NCBI GenBank assembly: GCA_002708475.1
Contig: PAOL01000070.1
Span: forward strand, 1 to 35,422
DNA: 35,422 nucleotides
From: Oleispira sp.
GTDB taxonomy: Bacteria > Pseudomonadota > Gammaproteobacteria > Pseudomonadales > Oceanobacteraceae
Reading direction: 5' to 3'
In this document: positions 1 to 6,980 of the stretch, one piece after another
How the letters are laid out: the number at the start of each line of letters is the position of its first letter
How positions within the stretch are numbered: the first letter of the stretch is position 1
Notes under the pieces: model-generated
The model's input: the letters and a program-made list of their open reading frames with translations, nothing else
What the model was told of the DNA's origin: nothing
The model's database searches: none
Translations under genes and position numbers: made by a program

Positions 1-2
1 AT

Positions 3-23
3 ATACCGTTCCTGGAAAAGTAA
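3..23 (+). pseudogene. tnpA: C-terminal tail of a Tn3-family transposase (partial at window edge)
   Basis: Six codons and a stop (I-P-F-L-E-K) are visible. They correspond in position to the end of the intact TnpA (R-P-T-I-D-K-stop), and the 76-nt spacing to the terminal repeat is identical. Whether the full gene outside the window is intact cannot be seen. The call rests mainly on spacing and the adjacent repeat, since six residues alone are not diagnostic. Confidence 0.5.
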
Positions 24-61
24 TGCACCTCTACAGCCTAGGAATAGCAAGGCCTACAGAG

Positions 62-99
62 CGAATTGCAATATTTGGCGGCAAAATCCCTAGAACCCC
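62..99 (-). repeat. Tn3-family terminal inverted repeat (right end)
   Basis: Read on the minus strand from 99, it begins GGGGTTCTAGGGATTTTGCC and continues GCCAAATATTGCAA. This is nearly identical to the 41-bp repeats at 27323-27363 and 30510-30550. A GGGG-started repeat of about 38 bp is the Tn3-family norm. An in-frame TAG at 91-93 inside the repeat closes the transporter frame upstream. Confidence 0.85.
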
Positions 100-102
100 A
101 TT

Positions 103-1119
103 ATGGGCGTTGGGCTGGAGGTTGTTGCTGATCTGGCTTCGCTGTTTTTTGATGCAGCATTGCAACTGGGGTGTTTGCGTTTTGCTGCCGGTATAGGTGG
201 CGGTGTTGTAACCGCAACTGCTATCAGCTGGATTGCACAGCAGCCAAATCCTGAAAGGGGCTATGGGCTGTTCATGATGCTGCAGTTTGGTGTGGGGGCC
301 CTGATTTTGGCTGTTTTACCACACTTTATGGCCGTGAATGGAGTGAATGTTATCTATTTGGTGTTTATTGCCTTTGCTTTCTTGTCATTGGTGTTGTCGC
401 CCGCTCTTAAGTGTTCACTAAAACGAAAAATTCATCAGGGTAACGATAACGACGGTATTGAAGTCGCAGCAGAGAAAATCAAACTGCTACCTGTCGGCTT
501 GTCTTTTGTCGCTGTCGGGTTGTTCGAGGCGGCGAATGCCGGTGTTTGGGCCTATATCGAGCGAGTCGGCCTGGCTATTCCCCTTCCCCGAGATACGCTG
601 GGTATGATTTTGGCGATTGCGTCTCTGGTCGGTATTCCCGGTGCCTTGGCCGTCGTTTGGCTCGGTATTCGTCGAGGGCGTTTTCTGCCGATCGCCGCAG
701 GGCTGAGCTGCGGAATGCTTTCATTGTTGTTACTGCTGGGTGTCGATGACCTTTTGTTGTACATGGTGGCGATTATGGCCCTGAGTGCCTCCTGGAGTTT
801 TACGCTGCCATATTTGCAGGGTATTCAGGCGCAGCTGGACCCTCAAGGGCGAATCGCTGTTTTGGGTTACTTTGTGGTTATGGTGGGCGTTGCTCTGGGT
901 CCTGCACTCTATGGGGGCGTCGTGGGCTCAGGAGACTACTCCAATGCCATGTGGTTAGGGGTGCTGCTTTTGGTGGGTTGCCTGATCGCGATTGCGCCAG
1001 TGGCAATAGCGACTGATCAAGTCTCTGATCGAAAACAGGCCGAATCGCCGACCGAACAGCTACCCAGAGTAGTGACCAAGTCGAGGCACAGATTAAAGAA
1101 ACTGCTAACTGGCATCTAA
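103..1119 (+). CDS. 5'-truncated MFS transporter
   Basis: Integral membrane protein of major facilitator type; substrate unknown. The 338 residues contain about ten hydrophobic segments, with a basic cytoplasmic loop near residues 105-120 (KCSLKRK). The N-terminus starts in what looks like transmembrane segment 3: L-R-F-A-A-G-I-G-G-G followed by P-E-R-G-Y-G-L is the usual segment 4-5 region of MFS permeases. Roughly the first 60-80 residues (segments 1-2) are therefore missing. The frame becomes host-like at position 100, immediately after the Tn3 terminal repeat, so the truncation was caused by that element or by a deletion next to it. No Shine-Dalgarno precedes ATG 103. It lies 46 bp upstream of the amidase gene and probably once supplied that pathway's permease. 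Likely non-functional. Confidence 0.8.
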   Translation: MGVGLEVVADLASLFFDAALQLGCLRFAAGIGGGVVTATAISWIAQQPNPERGYGLFMMLQFGVGALILAVLPHFMAVNGVNVIYLVFIAFAFLSLVLSPALKCSLKRKIHQGNDNDGIEVAAEKIKLLPVGLSFVAVGLFEAANAGVWAYIERVGLAIPLPRDTLGMILAIASLVGIPGALAVVWLGIRRGRFLPIAAGLSCGMLSLLLLLGVDDLLLYMVAIMALSASWSFTLPYLQGIQAQLDPQGRIAVLGYFVVMVGVALGPALYGGVVGSGDYSNAMWLGVLLLVGCLIAIAPVAIATDQVSDRKQAESPTEQLPRVVTKSRHRLKKLLTGI

Positions 1120-1165
1120 CATTTCGTGATTTATTTATTCCGGATAAGTATTTAGGTAACTAACC

Positions 1166-2611
1166 ATGAGCAATGAACTGTGCTATCTATCTGCGACGAA
1201 AGCTGGTGAACTGTTTACCTCCAAAAAACTGTCGCCCGTTGAGCTGTTACAAGCGTTAATCAATCGCGCAGAACAGGTAGAGCCCTCTATCAATGCGTTT
1301 TCATTTGAGTATTTTGACGAAGCGATGGATGCAGCACGGCTAGCGGAGAAGTCGTATATGAAAGGGAGTGCTAGGCCCCTGGAAGGTATTGCTGTGGCGG
1401 TTAAGGATGAAGAGAATATTATCGGTAAGGTGACAACCAACGGCTCCCTGTTGTTGCAAGATAATGTCGCCCAGACTCATTCTCCGGTGGTAGAACGTAT
1501 GCTCAATGCCGGGGCCATTATTCATGCGCGTACCACGACACCGGAATTCTCTTCAAACACCGTGACCCACTCTCGCCTGTGGGGGGTAACAAGAAACCCC
1601 TGGAATACGGAATATACGCCGGGAGGATCTTCCGGTGGCGCAGGTGCTTCGCTGGCGGCTGGGACTACGACTCTGGCAAATGGTTCTGATATTGCAGGCT
1701 CGATTCGCGTGCCCGCGTCTTGTTCGGGTGTGATCGGATTCAAGCCCCCTTATGGGCGGGTGCCGGATGAATCTCCCTATAACCTGGATACCTATGCCCA
1801 TCAAGGCCCAATGGCAAGAACGGTGGCTGATTGTCGACTGTTCCAGAATGTGCTCTCCGGCCCCCATCCCTTTGATCCAGCCAGTGTAAGCCCAAAGTTG
1901 ACGATACCGGATAATCTTGAAAACATTCGAGGGATGCGTATTGGCTATTCTCTGGATCTTGGCTATTTCTCCGTGGATTCTGAAGTGCGCGAAAATACCT
2001 TGGCTGCGGTGGAAGTATTCAGACATTTGGGAGCGACTGTAGAAGAAGTTGATATAGGCTGGAACAGTAGTTGCCTGACAACGGCCATGACCCATCTGCA
2101 CGCATTGTTTGGCTCCACCTTACAGCGAGATTGCGTTGGTCGCGAAGAACAACTGACTGATTATGTACGTTATTTCTTGGGTACTGGCGGTTCACCTCAA
2201 CCAAAAAGTGTCGTCGAAGCGAATCTTCATGCCGGTGAAATGTTTGCTCAGTTAAGCAAGGTGTTTGCCTCTTACGATTTGTTAATTTGTCCTACGGTTG
2301 CCACCACGTTTGTAAAAGCGGATTTTGATTACAGTAAGGATACCTTGATTGTTGATGGTGAAATCATGGCCCCATCGCTGGCAAGCTGGTGCATGACCTA
2401 TCCGTTCAATACCCTGAGCCGTTGCCCTGTTCTTAGTGTGCCCACTGGTTTCGCCTCTAATGATGTACCTACCGGTATGCAGATTGTTGGCCCCAGCTTC
2501 GATGATGTAACCGTATTTAAAGCGGCTATGGCTTATGAAAGTGCGAAGCCGCCGATGTACAGTGGCGGCTTGGCGCCAGAAATATTGCAACAGCCTGAAT
2601 TGGTCATGTGA
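1166..2611 (+). CDS. Amidase (amidase signature family)
   Basis: Cytoplasmic amide hydrolase of 481 residues, a normal length for the family. The Ser-cisSer-Lys triad is visible: Lys80 in AVAVKDEEN, the cis-Ser155 in GGSSGGAG, and the nucleophile Ser179 in GSDIAGSIRVP. The 24-residue spacing between the two serines is canonical. The amidase signature runs from about 150 to 190. The substrate cannot be told from sequence; such enzymes act on carboxamides, N-acyl amines or carbamoyl groups. Start ATG 1166 follows the transporter stop by 46 bp, so the two were probably co-transcribed. The neighbourhood of agmatine deiminase, aminotransferase and amidohydrolase genes suggests a role in amine or amide nitrogen catabolism, which is inference. 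Confidence 0.9.
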   Translation: MSNELCYLSATKAGELFTSKKLSPVELLQALINRAEQVEPSINAFSFEYFDEAMDAARLAEKSYMKGSARPLEGIAVAVKDEENIIGKVTTNGSLLLQDNVAQTHSPVVERMLNAGAIIHARTTTPEFSSNTVTHSRLWGVTRNPWNTEYTPGGSSGGAGASLAAGTTTLANGSDIAGSIRVPASCSGVIGFKPPYGRVPDESPYNLDTYAHQGPMARTVADCRLFQNVLSGPHPFDPASVSPKLTIPDNLENIRGMRIGYSLDLGYFSVDSEVRENTLAAVEVFRHLGATVEEVDIGWNSSCLTTAMTHLHALFGSTLQRDCVGREEQLTDYVRYFLGTGGSPQPKSVVEANLHAGEMFAQLSKVFASYDLLICPTVATTFVKADFDYSKDTLIVDGEIMAPSLASWCMTYPFNTLSRCPVLSVPTGFASNDVPTGMQIVGPSFDDVTVFKAAMAYESAKPPMYSGGLAPEILQQPELVM

Positions 2612-2778
2612 CACCGGATGTAATGCCTTGGGCTACGGACTTGCCGAAGACGCGCCACCGAAATATTATGCATCGAATTCTGCGCAAAATTGAAAAAATA
2701 GGTTTAATCTCAGTGTGGCATTATTGATAGGGTAGTGGAAATGTCTACTTGCTAATGACAAGTTTGTGACGGCACCGG

Positions 2779-3132
2779 TCATTCTGAGGCCGGAGAGAGA
2801 ACCAAGTCTCTGTTGGCATCGATCATTACCAGGGTGTTAAAGAAGCCGTTGTTGGCGCGTTCAAAGATGCGGACCGGGATCACACCCTCAAACGCCTTGG
2901 CCACGTCTTTAAGCCGCTTGACGGCGTGGTTGTTCTCAACGGTGGTGGCCAGTTCTAAATAGCGGTTGTTGATGTGCTAGCAGAAATAAGGGGTCTCAAA
3001 CAATTCCCGCAGCAGAACGATCTGGGCCCCCTGGGCGGCGGCCTCGTGCACTAGTTTAACCGCGTTTTCGATATTCACTTCGCGATCCCAGCTACAGGAC
3101 ATTTGTGTTACGGCTAGATTGATTTTCTTCAC
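2779..3132 (-). pseudogene. aguB: N-carbamoylputrescine amidase remnant (nitrilase superfamily)
   Basis: Reading down from GTG 3132, the frame gives K-K-I-N-L-A-V-T-Q-M-S-C-S-W-D-R, then A-A-Q-G-A-Q-I-V-L-L-R-E-L-F-E-T-P-Y-F-C, a stop, then a continuing E-L-A-T-T-V-E-N-N and R-A-N-N-G-F-F-N-T-L-V-M-I-D. This is the N-terminal part of AguB, which hydrolyses N-carbamoylputrescine to putrescine. The frame has a TAG after Y-F-C, where relatives usually read Gln, and also Arg where the conserved catalytic-loop motif has Gln-Glu (LLQELFE). It ends at TGA 2779-2781 after 117 codons against about 290 normally, so the Lys and Cys of the active site are lost. It sits 18 bp downstream of aguA on the same strand, the expected aguAB order. 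Clearly a dead gene. Confidence 0.85.
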
Positions 3133-3150
3133 TGCAATACCTCTCGAAAA

Positions 3151-4257
3151 TTACCGGGTTTCACCGGAAAACTGCGCCTGGGTGATACAGCCAATGCTGC
3201 CACCGCCCAGCAATATGTCTCGACAGCCCGGCACGCCCACGATTTTGTGATGGGGGAGCTGGTCCTGGATAATGGCGAGTGCGGGAGCGTCATTGGGGTC
3301 GTCGTACAGGGGCACAAAAACCGCGCTATTGCCAATGTAATAATTGACGTAGGTGGCGGCGATTCGCTCTCCCGGCTGGCGGGCGATGGCCTCGGCATTG
3401 CGATCGAAGGTCGCGTGCTCTTCTTCGGTCCAGCAGATGGGGTTGGGCTGATGCACCTTGACGACTTTGAGCGGTCTGCCCTTGGCATCGGTCTCGTTGC
3501 TTAAAATATCGTAAGTGAGCTGCGAGACTTCGTACTGGGGATCGTTTTTGTCTTCGGTCCAGGTCAACAGTACGACGCCGGGGGCGGCAAAGACACAGAG
3601 GTCGTCAATATGGCCATCGGTTTCGTCGAGGGGGCAGCCGGTGGGTAGCCAGATAATCTTCTCCACATTCATATAGTCCTTCAGTGCCTGGTCAACTTCC
3701 TCGTCGCTGCGCTCGCCCGTGCGGTTGGGGTTAAGCAGGCACTGGCGAGTGGTAATCAGGGTGCCTTCACCGTCGGCCTGCAAGGCGCCGCCCTCTGCGA
3801 CAATGGGGGCCTTGTAGCGATCGGTGTTCTCGATTTCCAGCACCTTGTGGGCGATATGCTCATCGAGCTCCCAGTGGTTTCTCAGGCCACCGATATGGCC
3901 GCCCCAGGAGTTGAACTGCCAGTCCACGCCGCGTACCTGGCCCTGGCCGTTGATCACAAAATTGGGGCCGGAGTCGCGCATCCAGGCATCGTTGGTGGAC
4001 ATCTCCACCAGTCGCACCGTGTCGGGCAGGCGGGCGCGGGCATTTTGAAACTGGGCGGCCGACACACACATGGTAACCGGCTCGCTTTCGGCAATGGCAC
4101 TGGCCACGCGAACAAAAGCCGCCTGGGCCAGTTTGGCGCCGGCGGGCCAGACATCGCTCTGCTGCGGCCAGATCATCCAGCACTGCTTTTTCGGTTGCCA
4201 GGCGCCGGGTACGTAGAAACCGTCCTGGCTGGGGGTGGTCTTCAAGGTCTTCGCCAT
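3151..4257 (-). CDS. aguA: Agmatine deiminase family protein
   Basis: Predicted to hydrolyse agmatine to N-carbamoylputrescine and ammonia in the cytoplasm. The protein has 368 residues, the usual length. Family landmarks are the W-P-Q-Q-S-D region (about 30-35), W-M-R-D-S-G-P (92-98, Asp95), A-E-G-G with D-G-E-G-T (154-166), D-G-H-I-D-D (214-219, His216) and a C-terminal Cys357 in G-G-G-S-I-G-C-I-T-Q. Canonical AguA reads GGGNIHCITQ and EGGSIHVDGEG; here the Asn, His and the IHV segment differ (S, G, ALQ), so substrate preference may have shifted. Start ATG 4257 is followed downstream by the dead aguB. It is divergent from nothing and lies 114 bp downstream of the luxR-type gene on the same strand, with a candidate operator (4337-4351) in between. 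Confidence 0.85.
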   Translation of the reverse strand: MAKTLKTTPSQDGFYVPGAWQPKKQCWMIWPQQSDVWPAGAKLAQAAFVRVASAIAESEPVTMCVSAAQFQNARARLPDTVRLVEMSTNDAWMRDSGPNFVINGQGQVRGVDWQFNSWGGHIGGLRNHWELDEHIAHKVLEIENTDRYKAPIVAEGGALQADGEGTLITTRQCLLNPNRTGERSDEEVDQALKDYMNVEKIIWLPTGCPLDETDGHIDDLCVFAAPGVVLLTWTEDKNDPQYEVSQLTYDILSNETDAKGRPLKVVKVHQPNPICWTEEEHATFDRNAEAIARQPGERIAATYVNYYIGNSAVFVPLYDDPNDAPALAIIQDQLPHHKIVGVPGCRDILLGGGSIGCITQAQFSGETR

Positions 4258-4336
4258 AGTCGCTGTCTCTTATGGGGTTTACGGAGTGAATCTGTAAAAC
4301 CTATGCTACTGCGGAGCGTCTGGGAGCAATATAGAC

Positions 4337-4351
4337 CCATAGGGCAGGTGT
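4337..4351 (+). promoter_or_regulatory. Candidate operator half-site upstream of aguA
   Basis: The sequence CATAGGGCAGGTGTT shares the core AGGGCARGT with two sites arranged as an inverted repeat at 5310-5360, in the promoter region between the luxR-type gene and the aminotransferase gene. It lies about 80 bp upstream of the aguA start. Three occurrences of one core, each near a start in this cluster, suggest a shared regulator. The binding protein is inferred. Confidence 0.4.
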
Positions 4352-4371
4352 TGGTGAAAGGGGGAGAGGCG

Positions 4372-5250
4372 TTATGGGGAGCTCGGCGGCGCCAGGTAGG
4401 CAGACAGGGGGTCGGGGTTTTCGTCGAGGTTCAGGCAGGAGAGCGAGTCGATAAACAAATAAAACAGCTCGGCCTGGGAGCTGATATCGAGCTTGCGATA
4501 GATATTTTGCCGGTGCAGCTTGACGGTCCTGAGAGCGATTTCCAGCTTGTCGGCAATGGCCTGGCTGGAGTGGCCGTGGAGAATCAGCAACAGCACTTCC
4601 CGCTCGCGGCCGGTGAGAACGGAACTGCCAAAATCCTTCATAACCTGTTTCAGTTGCCGGTGCAGGTCTGAGGTGGGGTTGGCCAGTTCCCGGTTATTGG
4701 TCAGGCGCAGGTGTTTTAGCACCAGTGTGCGCACCAGCGGCTCCAGTGCGTGCAGTTCATCAAGTCGGTCTTGCGTCAGCGTGTCGTTTTCCGTGTGGGC
4801 GAAGGAAAAATGGAGATAGCGCTCCTTCTGCCCGATATCCTCGAGGGTGATGCAATAACCCATATCATCGGCAATACCGTCCTTTTTGTAATAGCGCAGG
4901 AAAAACTCGGTTTCGCGGAAGTTATCCGGTGCCACATCGTTGAGGGTGTAAAACCCCGACGCCAGTCCCTCGGTGCTGGCCAGGTAAAAGGGATCGAGCA
5001 GGTAAAGGCCCTTGAGGTAGCGTTTAAGGTTCTTTGTTATGCCAGGAGAAGTGATATCGTGACTTAATGGCCTGGGTCCATGCTCTTGGGAAAAGGAGAA
5101 AATGATATTGCTCCTTTCCTGGGGAATGGTGTTATTTAATTCCTGGCTCAATAGGGGAAAAAACCTCGGCTCGCCTAGCTTGTCGATCATCCGAATCAGC
5201 AACTGTTTGTAGGGCTTGGTGATGGGGCGGTGTTTTTGCTCTGATGTCAT
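4372..5250 (-). CDS. LuxR-family transcriptional regulator
   Basis: DNA-binding regulator of 292 residues. The C-terminal LuxR/GerE helix-turn-helix spans about 212-266: L-T-G-R-E-R-E-V-L-L, then S-S-Q-A-I-A-D-K-L-E-I-A-L-R-T-V-K-L-H-R, then N-I-Y-R-K-L. The N-terminal 200 residues have no phosphoacceptor receiver motif and are not recognised as an autoinducer domain, so the signal is unknown. A small-molecule amine would fit the context, by inference. Start ATG 5250. It is divergent from the aminotransferase gene (210 bp apart) and co-directional with aguA, so it is placed to control both. An inverted repeat at 5310-5360 lies in the shared promoter region. Confidence 0.85.
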   Translation of the reverse strand: MTSEQKHRPITKPYKQLLIRMIDKLGEPRFFPLLSQELNNTIPQERSNIIFSFSQEHGPRPLSHDITSPGITKNLKRYLKGLYLLDPFYLASTEGLASGFYTLNDVAPDNFRETEFFLRYYKKDGIADDMGYCITLEDIGQKERYLHFSFAHTENDTLTQDRLDELHALEPLVRTLVLKHLRLTNNRELANPTSDLHRQLKQVMKDFGSSVLTGREREVLLLILHGHSSQAIADKLEIALRTVKLHRQNIYRKLDISSQAELFYLFIDSLSCLNLDENPDPLSAYLAPPSSP

Positions 5251-5309
5251 TGACTGCGTCTAACAATTATTTATTCGGTGCCTGCTTATTACTTATGCCA
5301 TGCTATTGA

Positions 5310-5360
5310 GTATAGGGCAAGTGGAAACCCATGCCCGGTGATCGTCTACCTGCCCTTTAG
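5310..5360. promoter_or_regulatory. Long inverted repeat, candidate operator in the divergent promoter
   Basis: The left arm GTATAGGGCAAGTGGA (5310-5325) and the reverse complement of the right arm (5345-5360), CTAAAGGGCAGGTAGA, agree at 12 of 16 positions, with a 19-nt spacer. It lies between the luxR-type gene (start 5250) and the aminotransferase gene (start 5461). The dyad symmetry suits a dimeric regulator. The same core recurs at 4337-4351. Confidence 0.45.
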
Positions 5361-5460
5361 AACTATATTCTCCAGCACTTATCCCCCTTACACTAGCTCC
5401 ATAGAACAGAGCCTTTCTGTTTGGCACTGAAAGCACCGTTTTTACTTGAGGGTATGAGGC

Positions 5461-6867
5461 ATGAGCGAATTTGACCAGTACGACACACAGGCGATTGTGG
5501 AAATGGATAAGGCCCATCACCTGCACCCCTGGCAGTTCTTTGACCTGTTTCGTCACAATGGAGCACTGCCTATTGTCAAAGGTGACAACTGCCATATCTA
5601 CGACACCGATGGTCGCAAGTACTTCGATGCGGTCGGCGGCCTGTGGTGCAACAATATCGGTCTGGGACGCAAGGATATGGCCGACGCCATCGCCGAGCAG
5701 GCCTATAAAATGTCCTACGCCAGTGCCTTTGTGGACTTGACTAACGTGCCGGCCGCAGAGTTGGCGGCCAAGCTGGCGCAGCTGGCACCGGCACCCCTGA
5801 ACCATGTATTTTTTACCTGTGGTGGCTCCACGGCGGTGGACACGGCCTTTCGCCTGATCCACTACTTCCAGAACTGTCGCGGCAAGCACGACAAGAAACA
5901 TATTATCTCGCGCAAGAACTCCTACCACGGCACAACTTATGCCGCCATGTCGATTGGCGGCAAGCCCGGCGATCATCCGCCGGAGTTTAATTTTATCAGC
6001 GATATTATCCACCATATCTCCTACCCCAATTATTACCGCTGCGCGGAAGAGGGCATGAGCGAGGAGGAATTTGTCGACTGCCTGGTGCAGGAATTTGAAG
6101 ACAAGATCGAAGAGCTCGGCGGTGCCGATAAAGTGGCTGCCTTCTTTGCCGAGCCAATTATGGGGGCCGGTGGTGTGATTGTACCGCCAGAGGGTTACCT
6201 TAAGCGCATGCACGCGGTGTGTAAGAAAAACGACATTCTTTTTGTCTCTGACGAGGTGGTCACCGGATTTGGCCGCTTAGGCCACTGGTTCGCCTCTGAA
6301 GACGAGTTCGGCATAGTGCCGGATATGATCACCTCCGCCAAGGGCCTGACCTCCGGCTATATGCCACTGGGTGCGCTGCTGTTTTCCGATGAGATTTGGG
6401 AGGTTTTAAATGCGGAGGGTTCCGGGCGTTGTTTTCCCCATGGCTTTACCTACTCGGGGCACCCGGTGGCCTGTGCGGCAGCACTGAAAAATATCGAGAT
6501 AATGGAGCAGGAGAAACTGTTGGAAAACGTTAACGAAGTTGGCCCCTACTTTGAAGAGCAACTGAAAACGCTGGAGGACCTGTCCATTGTCGGACAGGTG
6601 CGCGGGCGCAAGTTTATGGTGTGCGTGGAATATGTCGCCGACAAGCAAACGCGGGAACTCTTCCCGGAAGAGTTGGATATCGGTAAACGCATTTCCAATC
6701 ACGCCGACAAGCTGGGGTTGATTTGCCGGTCCATTGTGCACCTGAACGTAATGTCGCCGCCACTGACCATGACCCGGGCCGATGTGGACTTTATTGTCGA
6801 CACCCTGCGCAAGAGTATCGAGCTCACCGTTGAAGAGTTGCGGTCAGAAGGTTATTTCGCGGGCTAA
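5461..6867 (+). CDS. Class III aminotransferase (omega-amine/polyamine type)
   Basis: PLP-dependent enzyme transferring a terminal amino group to a keto acid, cytoplasmic. The 468 residues carry the fold-type I landmarks: L-W-C-N-N-I-G near 61-67, the phosphate-binding G-G-S-T-A (121-125), N-S-Y-H-G (153-157), E-P-I-M-G-A-G-G (231-238), Asp264 in S-D-E-V-V-T-G-F-G-R-L-G, and the Schiff-base Lys294 in T-S-A-K-G-L-T-S-G-Y. The HHLHPW start and A-V-G-G-L-W-C motif resemble the putrescine/omega-amino acid:pyruvate group. Next to aguA and the aguB relic, a putrescine or other diamine substrate is plausible but not shown. ATG 5461 follows GAGG/TGAGG. The amidohydrolase gene follows within about 20-110 bp, suggesting one operon. 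Confidence 0.88.
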   Translation: MSEFDQYDTQAIVEMDKAHHLHPWQFFDLFRHNGALPIVKGDNCHIYDTDGRKYFDAVGGLWCNNIGLGRKDMADAIAEQAYKMSYASAFVDLTNVPAAELAAKLAQLAPAPLNHVFFTCGGSTAVDTAFRLIHYFQNCRGKHDKKHIISRKNSYHGTTYAAMSIGGKPGDHPPEFNFISDIIHHISYPNYYRCAEEGMSEEEFVDCLVQEFEDKIEELGGADKVAAFFAEPIMGAGGVIVPPEGYLKRMHAVCKKNDILFVSDEVVTGFGRLGHWFASEDEFGIVPDMITSAKGLTSGYMPLGALLFSDEIWEVLNAEGSGRCFPHGFTYSGHPVACAAALKNIEIMEQEKLLENVNEVGPYFEEQLKTLEDLSIVGQVRGRKFMVCVEYVADKQTRELFPEELDIGKRISNHADKLGLICRSIVHLNVMSPPLTMTRADVDFIVDTLRKSIELTVEELRSEGYFAG

Positions 6868-6980
6868 CACAGGACTAGATTCAATGAATCTCTACCAAAA
6901 TAACCAACTACCTCTCCAGCCATACCGGGCAAGGGCCGGGTAAGGCAGACCTGATACTGACCAACGCGCGGATTTATACA

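Larger units (their letters stand above)
1..99 (+). mobile_element. Right end of a Tn3-family element, entering from the left edge
   Basis: The last 38 bases match the terminal inverted repeat of the intact Tn3-family unit at 27323-30550; over the first 34 bases from the outer end only two differ. A reading frame at 3-23 ends in I-P-F-L-E-K-stop. Its stop lies exactly 76 nt from the outer end of the repeat, the same distance as between the tnpA stop (30474) and the right end (30550) of the intact unit. So this is very probably the tnpA-proximal end of a related element whose body lies outside the window. Position 100 onward is host sequence, the truncated transporter gene. Confidence 0.75.

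Noticed and set aside
3847-4671. Long plus-strand open frame opposite aguA
   Set aside because: It runs antisense to aguA and the luxR-type gene, has no domain match and is explained by the GC-rich codon pattern of the true genes.
5293-6213. 306-codon minus-strand frame opposite the aminotransferase
   Set aside because: Shadow of a well-conserved plus-strand gene; no recognisable protein motifs.
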